From positions 4,527,161 through 4,591,160 of the forward strand of contig JAGGNK010011225.1 in assembly GCA_017590115.1 (NCBI GenBank): DNA of 64,000 nt, written 5' to 3'. The DNA comes from Montifringilla adamsi (taxonomy: Eukaryota; Chordata; Aves; Passeriformes; Passeridae). The position numbers were made by a program, and so were the translations under genes. Every line of letters begins with the position of its first letter. Positions within the stretch are counted from its first letter, which is position 1. Of this stretch, positions 52,434 through 61,650 are shown one piece after another. The notes under the pieces were generated by a model. That model was not told where the DNA came from. It worked only from the letters and a program-made list of their open reading frames with translations, and did not search any database.

Positions 52434-53267
52434 TTTTAGTTTTGATTTAATTGAAGAAAATATTTTATACATAAGAAAGGAAAAAAGTAATATTAAGATA
52501 CTTTTAAGTAAAATGTTATGTATTTAAGTTGAAAACCCATCAATAAACAAGATTTAACAGGGCACTAAGGAAGCAACTACAGATAAGGGAAAAAGAAATG
52601 CTTCTTTGTGCTTAGATGTCTTACAAATCATCAAATAAGTACTTTCAGATTCTCTTGAAGATTTCACCATGAAAAATGAATCTGAGGCTTTTCTGCATGA
52701 AGTCTGTGGTTACTGTTGCAGCAGCAGCATTTGGAGCCTGCTTTTGGGGAATCCTTGTTGCTGCAAATGAGGCTGTTAGAATTCAGAACAGCTGGGGAAT
52801 GACTAAAGATCCTGTGACTGTACTTTGATATAACGCTGTTGTATTTCAACCAGGCATACTTTTGAGCATGTACAGCAACAAAAAAGCAAATATTTATTTT
52901 TTTTAATGCACTCATCATTAGATCATTTAAAGATGTTAGTGTAGTAGCTTCCAAGTAAGGTCTGTATATAAATTTAAATATTGAATATTCTGAATCTTAC
53001 TTCACATTATATTCTAGTCCTTGCTTTGAGTGTTGTTTGTACATTTCAAAGTAAGCAGTTGCTAGGAGAAAATGTATATATGTAATCTAGAGTCTGTACT
53101 TCTAGAAAAATACTTTAAGCAGAATCAAAACATGTAGCACCTTTCAACTATCACTGTCAAAAAGGCTTTTATAGAGCTATGGACGTAGTTGATTTGTGAG
53201 GCATTTTGACAGCTGCATTGTTCAGGGTGATTTACAGTTTTCTCAGCTTGCTTCAAATAATATTAAA

Positions 53268-53385
53268 TCATAGAGTGCTTTGGGTTAGAAGGGACCTTAA
53301 AGATCACCTATGCCAACCCTCCTGCCATGGGCAGGCACACCTTCCACTAAAAAAAGCTGCTCAAAGCCCCACCCAACCTGTCCTG
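53268..53385 (-). mobile_element. CR1 LINE, 3' terminal fragment
   Basis: The inverted CR1 3' end is well preserved on the + strand: ATCATAGAGTGCTTTGGGTT, AGAAGGGACCTTAAAGATCA, CTGCCATGGGCAGGCACACC, TTCCACTA and GCTCAAAGCCCCACCCAACC. It is a younger-looking copy than most here. It stops where the solo LTR begins at 53,386. Confidence 0.9.
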
Positions 53386-53741
53386 TGTCACCATGATATT
53401 TTTCCCTCCTGAGGAGCTGAGGGCCTCAGGAAAGAAATGCAAACAATAACTATCTGCTGCTGTGGAATGCAACAGGTGCATCTGTGATTGGGGCACGTTG
53501 GTTGTTTCTAATTAATGGCCAATCACAGATGCAGCTGCATCGGACTCTTGGGGAGTCAGGAGCCTTTGTTATTGCATTCCATTCTTGTTCTTTCTAGCCT
53601 TCTGATGAATCCTGTTCTCTCTATTCTTTTAGTATAGTTTTAATGTATCATTTTAATATAATATATATCATAATATAATAAACCAGCCTTCTGAAACATG
53701 GAGTCAAGATTCGTGTCTCCGCACATGGGGTATCTGTCACA
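53386..53741 (+). mobile_element. Solo LTR, avian ERVK/alpharetrovirus-like, 356 bases
   Basis: The unit starts TGTCACCATGATATTTTTCC and ends GGGTATCTGTCACA, giving TG...CA ends. Flanking six-base sequences are GTCCTG (53,380-53,385) and ATCCTG (53,742-53,747), a target duplication with one mismatch; six bases is typical of ERVK-like and alpharetroviral elements. An AATAAA signal lies at 53,677-53,682 after a very AT-rich stretch, supporting the + orientation. Two nested inverted repeats (GCATCTGTGATTGG at 53,478 with its complement at 53,519; GGAATGCAA at 53,464 with its complement at 53,572) could form a stem in the U3 part. No internal viral genes remain. Confidence 0.7.
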
Positions 53742-54950
53742 ATCCTGTATCACTTGGAGAAGGGAATTATCATCAGCGTGTTCCAGGAACTGCCTGGATT
53801 GCTCATGCCCTACTTTGCTGCCCCTTCAACAGGGTCTGGGGTGGCTGAAGCTCCTCATGAGGACCAGGACTTGTGAACACTGTTCCTGTCCGTCTAGAGA
53901 GGGCCTCATCTTCTCAGTCTTCCTGGTTGGAGGACCTGTAGCAGATCCCCACTGTAGTGTTGCCTATCTCTGCTCTCCCTTTAACCCAACCTGTAGGCTC
54001 TCAGCTCATCATCCATCGCTCGGCAGGGGATGCTCCATGCATTCTTACTGGTCATTGACATAGAGGGGAAACACCCTCTCCTTGTGTCCCCTCTCCTCTC
54101 CTTCCTGAAGAGCCAGGATCCTTCCATTCCAACACTCCAGTCATGGGAGCCATCCCACCACACCTGTGTGACAAGGTCCTAGGTGAGCATCTCTTGTTTA
54201 CTGCCCATGCCCTGGATGCCAACATACTGGCTAGAGTGGCTGGAATTCCTTTTCCTGCCAGCCTGCAATCCCCTTTCAGACTCAGAGCATCTCTTTCTGA
54301 TATTGGCATCAAACTTGGAGTGGAATGAATTGAGGTTCTGTTCCCCTGGGAACTTTAATTTTGTGAGGATTGGTGAAAAAACGTCTTGCATTCCAGAGTG
54401 CCTTACCATCACCCTCTGCAATCCATCTTGGTATTGCTCAGAGTGTTCCTGTCACTGGCTCCCTTGTGAAACTGCAGCAGTGGGCAGTAGTGGGCTCTGT
54501 GAGGCTTGGGAGTCTCTTGGTGCAATCCCTGCTATGAGCCCCCCGTAAGCAGCAGAGCTCTCAGGAGCGTGTCAGAGGCAGACCCGTGTGCCTCTCACCA
54601 GAGGGCCCCTGCTGCTGTCACCATCACGTTCTTGTGATTGTGTTACGGAGCAGATGGGGCTGCCTGGCTCAGCTCCAGCACCTCTCCTGATGGGATGGGT
54701 CTTTTCAGTCTGCAGAGCAGAGAAGAGGTTCTGCAGGGGCATGCCAGCTTCGGGGGAAGTTTCTTTCTCCTGTAGATCTATGCTCTTGCAAGGTTCTGTT
54801 CTGCATTTTGCCCCTCCGTGTTCTGTGTGTGCTGGCAGCGGAGCTGTTGGATGGTTGGCCATGGGCTGTGGGTCCACTGCAGACTGAGCTTGGAACCAGC
54901 TTTCCAACTCAGCCCCCCTCCTGCTGCACACACTTCTCACAGCCTGCTGC
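53742..54950 (-). mobile_element. CR1 LINE, 5' part (end of ORF1 and endonuclease region)
   Basis: On the minus strand this follows the rarely retained 5' half of CR1. The frame read from 54,163 begins MWWDGSHDWSVGMEG, the start of the CR1 ORF2 endonuclease. At about 53,840-53,870 the antisense of the GDFNH-type endonuclease motif is recognisable (GGTGGCTGAAGCTCCTCATG), and about 53,935-53,960 holds CCTGTAGCAGATCCCCACTG. Further up, the sequence to about 54,950 fits the ORF1 end and the region before ORF2. The reverse transcriptase and 3' end are absent, unusual for CR1, whose copies normally keep the 3' end. Confidence 0.75.
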
Positions 54951-55195
54951 TACTCAGAGTAGTAAAAGAAGTGTTGTGCTATTGTGGTTAATAGTTACAG
55001 TAGTAGTTACAAGGTTGATGCGCCACAGAACAGCTTCTTACCATGGAAGAAATCCTATTTTGATTTAACTCACTTTAGATATCCAGTTGGGTCTTTCTGC
55101 TGTCTTCATGTACAATAAGTTTAGAGTATGTTATTGATATCTGACCTTTAAGTATGTTTGTTTTTAACTTCCTTTTTATTTTCCTCTGTTTTCAG
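54951..55195. other. Intron 1 end, splice-acceptor region
   Basis: AT-rich intron sequence leading to the exon 2 acceptor. The last 35 bases are a strong pyrimidine tract (TTTTTAACTTCCTTTTTATT then TTCCTCTGTTTTCAG). Confidence 0.8.
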
Positions 55196-55393
55196 GAAGT
55201 TGAAGACCACGTGGCATTTTTAATAACTGTTCCAACAGCCCTAGCAATTTTTTTTGCTATATTTATCCTTGTCTGCGTAGAACCTGTCTTTAAGAAGCTG
55301 CTTCGTATATTTTCTCTGGTGGTCTGGGTATGTCTTGTTGCCATGGGATATCTCTTTATGTGTTTTGGAGGAATCATCTGTCCCTGGGACCAG
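55196..55393 (+). CDS. ADCY2: ADCY2 coding exon 2 (membrane helices 2 and 3)
   Basis: These 66 codons, from EVEDHVAFLITVPTAL to MCFGGIICPWDQ, continue directly from exon 1 and match the ADCY2 family. Residues about 83-106 of the protein (AFLITVPTALAIFFAIFILV) form membrane helix 2. Then comes a short basic loop (FKKLLR). Residues about 111-135 (IFSLVVWVCLVAMGYLFMCF) form helix 3. The 5' boundary is a pyrimidine-rich tract ending TTTTCAG; the 3' boundary is CAG followed by GTAAG. Both flanking introns are phase 0, so the exon is a multiple of three. No stop, frameshift or unusual codon is present, so the gene looks functional. The next exon, expected to continue the first membrane domain, was not found before the window ends. 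Confidence 0.95.
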
Positions 55394-56859
55394 GTAAGAC
55401 TGTCATTATTATTAATTTTATTTCCATTGGGTAGATTTCCAAGAACCATTCTATACAAAAGCACTCACGTTCGTTTTTGTGGGACATCTCACAAAATGTT
55501 TTTGTGACTAAGTGGTTGCATGCTGAGACTCCCTGCATCTTTTTTATAAATACCAGAGATGTGCATACTTAAAATACAATAGGAAATATTAGAAGGATTT
55601 TTCTGTTATTTTTAAGCTCCTTTAATAATGAATACTTGATTCCAATCACCAGCTTCCTTGTAGAGTGAATATTTGATTCTAGTGACCAGTTAACATGGAA
55701 GAAATGCTAGTTTTGTTCAACACTGCTTATTGCTATCTTTTAAATATGCTTGAGGTCTGTGTAGGCTTTTCTGTGGTCTACAGTGTGTTCTCTAGCAACA
55801 CATGAGTAAATGGACTGGGAGTCTCCTTACTTGTCTAGAAAAATGGATGAGTAGAGAAGAAGTGAAGTACCCTTCACATTTCTAAAATTTTGTAATGAAG
55901 AAAAAGCAAAATATAATTGCAGCCTAATAGCAGCACTTTTGAAACATCAATAAATGATGTGCAATATCCAGCACTGTGGCTGATCGATTCTTTTGAGTTC
56001 TGTCACATTATTTTCTTTTCTCCAAACTGCTCTGCATGGGAATATGGCTCATATAATATTTTTATAACTCTTCAAAGGATGGAAAAAGTCTTTTAAACAT
56101 ATAAATATGTCTTCTGCAGATTTCATGCTGATTCTATGAGTTTAACCTTTAAATTGTGATACTCTCTCCAGAATGCCCTCTAGGTCCTTGAGACAGACTT
56201 GGAATAACTTCTCTGAATTTTTATTCAGATCTTGCAGAGACTTGGGCAAACACTGAACTCTAAGTAGTTCCTTTAAACTCTTAAACATAAATGTTTAAAA
56301 TTGTTTGTGCATGTTGGTGATACTTTTGGAGCCCTTTCCTTTGTGGGCGACTTTATATTTTCACTTTCTTGGAAAGTTCTGGGATTAATTATCTAAGAAA
56401 CCTCCTACCTGGTTTGGGGTTTTTTTAGGTTTTATATCTTTTCAAATGTTTAAACTACCAAACCAGGTCACATTTGCATGTAATAAAAACTCTGAACCTT
56501 AAATACTTTTCTTTAGATGTGGATTTCACCCTGGGAATGCTTCTGTCTTTGTGATATTTCATCTAGGTAATTCACAAGGTCTTACTTTTTAAATTTGTTT
56601 TCACTGGCATTTGTGTCATGTCATGCTGGAATATTTCAGACTTTCAATCTTAGATGCAAATATTTAGTTAGTCATATTATTTATTCATTGTAGATGATGC
56701 TAAATTTAGTTTTGGTATTTGAAAGCTAGGATAATGATTTTCAGAAGCACATGGACTGAAAGAGATTCTAAGAGGGATACTGATGTCTCAGCCCCAACGT
56801 TGTGTTTAGCCTGTGGTGATTTGTCCTGCCTTGCTTTCCTCTTAGGAAAAAAGTAGGCA

Positions 56860-57240
56860 TTCCCACAGCATGCAAGGGATGTGCCTGCCCTGTGACAGAG
56901 GAACGACTGTAGAGCTCTGGGAAATGGCATTGTCTTCCTATAGGTTGCCAGGGCACAACTCCTCTGATATTCAGTCTTCTCTTTGCTTTGCGTGCAAGAG
57001 CTGCTTGGAGACAAGGATATTTGGGACGGAGCTGCTTCTCTTGCTCTGCCAGCAGCAGCCAGCTCCAGGCAGCCGCCTTGCCGAGTGCTTTGCGGGCTCC
57101 AGCTGAGAGCGGGCAGGGCTTTTCCAGAATGCCAGCACCTGGCAGCTGATGTCTTTGGCATCTGGCTGGAGAGTAGCCCCTGGCCACTGCTGAGAGTCCA
57201 AGGTCGCGAGGCTCCTTGTAATAGAATCCTTCACTTCCCC
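56860..57240. other. GC-richer patch in intron 2, unassigned
   Basis: The patch contrasts with the AT-rich flanks and carries overlapping minus-strand open frames of 178 and 151 codons. Their translations (for example SRFGGSEGFYYKEPRDLG) match no family I know and look like chance. Next to it is a T run at 57,250-57,263. It could be a regulatory element, a decayed retrocopy or an unknown repeat. Confidence 0.3.
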
Positions 57241-60200
57241 CAAACCTGCTTTTTTTTTTTTTTCCTCCTTTGAATAGCAGTGTGGTTTTGTGGACTGCTT
57301 TCATAGGAGTACTTTTGCCTAGTGTCAGTTAAGAGTAAACTGTGGAATACAGGAATCTTTCTGGGAATTTGACACCTTACACAAAAGACTGACTGAAGGT
57401 TTGATGTTTTCAAACATTTGAAAAAGAGCTGTGATCAGTAAAATACTGCCTTGTGCTCCTGTAATGCTGGTGTTTTGTTTGCTCTGCATTGGGAATATGT
57501 AGGTCCATAACTGGTATTATCTCCTATACTTGAAACCAAATTTGAAAAATCCTTCCTCAGTGATCATTGACAGGTTCTTTGTTGAAATTTTACTTTTTGT
57601 GAACCTCTAAACCATTTTGCTTGGCATATTGAAGTGGTTTTGTGATTCCTTTATGCTTTTGATGAAAGAAAGGAGACATGATGTAAAATTTAAATTAGTT
57701 AGGTTTCAAATATATCTCTGTCAACATTAACTAATTAGAAAATGATGAAAACAAAAGAGTCAGTTCATGCACAGTTACTTACTAAACAAGTGCTTTATAT
57801 TCATTTACTTCATTTTTATATAGATTTACTTTAATTTACTTTTAATTTACTCCAAATTGCAGCCTAACTTCTGTTCTGGTCCAGAAGAGTTTAAAAATGT
57901 CATAACTTTCATGTCCCCTGAATCTTAAGCTTGTTAAGAGTATGGCATTTCTTAATTGTACTAGTCACTATTGAAAGATAGATTTTCTTCATACCACAGT
58001 TACTAGGCAGAGCATGTTATCGTGCCACTGGTGGACAGCCCATTGACTGACACCCTTGCATCTTTTAAATTTTGGTTTAATGATTTTCTTGTGCCTTTTG
58101 GCTGTTTGCAACTGCTCAATGTAGTGTTTCTCTGTTGTCTTAAGGAACCTGATGTGTGAACTTTTACAGCTTTTGTTTACAATAAACATACAATTTGAGA
58201 GAGATTATTTTCGTTAGGAACTCAATATATATTTAATGCAGAGCAGTTCTTCCTTAGCCTGCAGGCACATAGCTCAAATAATCCACAATTAGTGGAGGGC
58301 TGGAAATGAAGTGGTTGGTCAGGGCCGTTTTTTTTTTTGTTTTTTTTTTTTTAATTAGAAACGTGTAGGCTGATGTGAAATAAGTGCAAATAGCAATTGG
58401 TTTCGGCTGTCTTTTTGCTGTCCCTGCAGACTGCGTTTATCAGTCTCCATTTCCTTGACTCTTCTTTGATTGCAGGTACAGCTTTGGAGAAAACTCTTAC
58501 CAGGTGGGTGTCTGGCCGCTGTTTGAAGGGGAGGACAGTGTGGCTGTGGTCAGTTACTTTGTCCCTTGTGCCAATCTGCCAGCTCCATGCTGGTTCTGTA
58601 ATTGCCTGCTGAGCCTCATCCAAAGGCTGTTATTGTCACTGGGCTGCCTGGGCATCATCCCTAACCCATCTGGGAGAGCAGCCAGCATATTTGCACCATC
58701 AGCCTTAGTAGCTAGCTTACCTCTTTAGTTAGTTCAAACTCCCTTACTCCTCTGTGTCAACAATGAAGAACGGGGAGTACGCTGAGAGGGAGATGGAGCG
58801 GGCCTTAGGGAGACAGTGGCCCGCTTAACATAAAAAGAATTGAAACAGTGATGGCAAAAGTCTGTGGTACCTGACGATTTTTTTAAAAGAAGTGTGGCAA
58901 CACTCCTTTATTGGTGTCAGCCCAAGTTTTTGTGGCATTGGAGCCCCTGGCTTTCCTTGGTGGCTTGGGGAAATTGGATCCTGACCTGCATGTGCTGCAG
59001 TTTGCATGAGCCAGGAGGGAGACTGGGCTGCCTGCTAGGAGTCATGAGACACCTGGGTTGGTAGGAAAGGAGTAGAGCAAAGATAGTCATGCTGGGGCTC
59101 AGACAGAGCCATTGCCTGCTATCACATCTAACGTGTGAGCAGTAATGTGTGAAGATGTTTTCAGTGAGGAAAGACCCAAGGGCGATGCCTGCTTAGCAAG
59201 GTCCATGAGGAATTCTGTGGATGGTTTGTTGGTGGAGGGCCAGTAATGCAAGGCAGGCAGGCTGAGTAAGGAGTGCTGGTAGAAAGGAGTGATGGACTGA
59301 TTTTGTTAGGTTAGAACTCTTCCTTACTATAATATGAAGCACCCTTCCTTTCAAAATGTAAATCCAGTACCTGTCTGTAGAATTTCCTGCTGGGGAATGA
59401 ATTTAAACTAGTTTTCTCTTGTTTTGCTGACAGTGTGGTTATTGTACAACAGTTGCCTTTCTGTGTCACCCTCTGACATGTCTAATACTTCCTCAACCTT
59501 TTATATGGGGTGTATGTAAATATGACATAGCACATTGATATCAGTGGGTAAAAAGAGCTCTTAAAGCATGCAGTGGATGATATAAAAAAAGAGTAATTAT
59601 GCAGCATTATACTAGTCTAATGAATTCTATCATTGCAGGATTTTGGTATTCAATTCTATTTAATCATAAATATGTTTGCACAGTGCAGGCACCAGATGTG
59701 TTCCTCCTTCTCTGTATTCAGTTACGGCACAGAAATTACTTCAAGCGGAATTTGACACTTATAGTTTTAAAAAAATATCCGGAGTGATGTGCTTAGAATA
59801 TATATTTGATTATTTTAGCCTAAATTCTACTTTTTGAGCTGAATTTAAAGTACTTCTTTGTTTTCTTTTAATCCATTAATATAGAATGGTTTGATTTGGG
59901 CCTTGGGGCAGTCCTGGCTTAAGAAGTGTGGGCAAAATTTTATACCCTAGTACTTATAATTATCTTTTTTTTTTGATACTGTCTTAGCCCCTGGGCTAAA
60001 TCTGTTGTGTGCTGAGGGGTGAGTGCCTACACAAAGTTTCTGTGCTTGTGGTAATCAGCTCCTGTATTAGGCAATTTGGTGAAACAGTGAGTGTGCAGAA
60101 AGGGAAGATTTTGTGTGAATTACATTGGGTCTGATTTCCACACCTTGCCTTATCTAAAGTCAGCCCTGCCCTAAACTATCAGTAACATGTTTTGTAGTTA

Positions 60201-60944
60201 AGCAGTATGTAAAAAAATATATTGTTAGATATTTGAGGAAAGCAAGTGTCAGCTTTCCCTGCAGCACAGGAAAGTGAGGATGAATTGATGCTATACCACT
60301 TGTTCAGGAGCTGGAGTGTGGTGGAGACTTGACTTTTTTTAAAGTTTAAGAGTCTCAGGAATGAGTATCCTGAACAAAGAACCAAATCTTGTAGGAGCAT
60401 GGTTCAGTACCTTCTAGGTGAATATTCACCTGAAAAAGGACCTGAAGAAAACCAGAAGGGTTGTATAAAAGGAAAAGATACTGCCAAGCAGATGATACTC
60501 TGCTTTAGGAATAGGTGTGATAGAAAAACAAGAACCCCCCAATCCACCAGTATATGCCATATTTTCAGTTATAGTCTTGGAAAGTGAACAAATGATTTTT
60601 ATCTTAATGCTTTTTTTTATGATATATAAAGTCAGAGACTTAATAGCAGTGTATTTAAGTGGTTTTATCAAGTCTGGTATGGTTATATCATATAGAAGAC
60701 AGGAAAAAGATGAACTATTAGACACATCTGCCGGTTACTAAGATCAGTAATACAGTAGATTAATATAATACAATAGTGTGTGATCCCTGGAATGCTGGTT
60801 GGCATAACCAACGTGCCATTATTAACCTTTGCTGTGTCATAGCAGTGCATGATGAGAGCAGTGAAGAAAGAACTGATAACTGTATTAAATAGGGAATTTA
60901 TATTTGAAAGAAACAAAAATCAATTTTTCTTCCATACAGGATGC

Positions 60945-61650
60945 TAGAAGCCCTGCTAAAGGAGATGACCATTATTAAAGTAACTGCACATGTAGGTGAG
61001 GGGAGATGGCAGGTAGTGTGACTTTAGAGGGTGTCAGGCAGGAGGAATATTTCTGTCTGGATTTCTCAGAGAGCTCTCTGGAGAATGTTTCCCTTTATTA
61101 GTGCTTTTTACTTGTGAAGGGGTGACTGAATGTCACTGCTATAATGAAATTTGTTGATGACCCAGTTCAAGGATTCCTAATACAGCAAAAGATCACTGTG
61201 TTATGGGGAAGAAAAGCTTGACCTTGAGGACTGCAGTAATAGCAGCTAGATGAAATTTAATAATAGGCAATATAAGGTGCCTGCATTTGGGGACTAACAG
61301 CAGAAGTTACAGCTATAGACTGAGTTTGTCAGTAGAAAAAGAAGCAAGGACAAGCAGAATGAAGAGAGGAAGCATTAGCTGATCACTGGGTCATTTGGAC
61401 ATGTGTCCAGAAAAGACTCGTTTATGATGGCAGCGTATCCAGCTAAAGATGAATCCTTGCCTGGATGACTACGTAAACTTCTAGTCACCTTTATGTGAAA
61501 GATCACCAGGAGAAAGGTGGGTTTTGTGAGAGGTGAGGAGAGCTTGACTTGGGTGCAGATCTGCAGAGGAGAAGAATGCTGAGAGTTGTGTGACTGCCAT
61601 CTACAGATAGTCCATGGCTGCAGACATCAGATTTGAGGAGAAGCTACAGA
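60945..61650 (+). mobile_element. Old-clade CR1 LINE remnant (reverse transcriptase C-terminal region)
   Basis: Sense CR1 landmarks occur in order: GAAATTTGTTGATGACCCAG, CTGCAGTAATAGCAGCTAGA, TGAAATTTAATAATAGGCAA, GCATTTGGGGACTAACAGCA, TGATCACTGGGTCATTTGGA and ACTTCTAGTCACCTTTATGT. They correspond to the region after the catalytic core up to near the 3' end. Both ends are soft. Confidence 0.6.

Larger units (their letters stand above)
46331..53267. other. Intron 1, T-rich then mixed, no exon recognised
   Basis: Positions about 46,400-48,000 are notably T-rich on the + strand, with T runs near 46,650 and 47,891-47,908 and a three-copy TTTTAATGTTTAGG repeat at 46,853-46,898. About 48,290-49,620 is GC-richer and may hold an unrecognised ancient repeat. 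A nested palindrome sits at 52,394-52,433. Open frames are short and resemble no family. Confidence 0.5.
35016..55195 (+). other. ADCY2: ADCY2 intron 1 (20,180 bases)
   Basis: The intron starts GTAAGAG after exon 1 and ends in a pyrimidine tract plus TTTTCAG before exon 2, both good consensus matches. It is phase 0. Its first 300 bases are the tail of the CpG island. The rest is AT-rich and holds CR1 fragments at 42,600-43,020 and 45,785-46,330, the CR1/LTR composite at 53,268-54,950, long T runs, and short palindromes listed separately. No other exon of this or another gene was recognised. Confidence 0.9.

Noticed and set aside
54183..54548. 121-codon + strand frame and neighbouring frames at 54,572-54,940
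   Set aside because: They are antisense or off-frame readings of a CR1 5' region; the meaningful frame is on the minus strand and is broken.
58397..58728. Possible ADCY2 exon 3 or other exon (open frames after TTGATTGCAG at about 58,475)
   Set aside because: An AG acceptor-like site is present, but the translation does not continue the ADCY2 membrane domain and no matching donor supports an exon.
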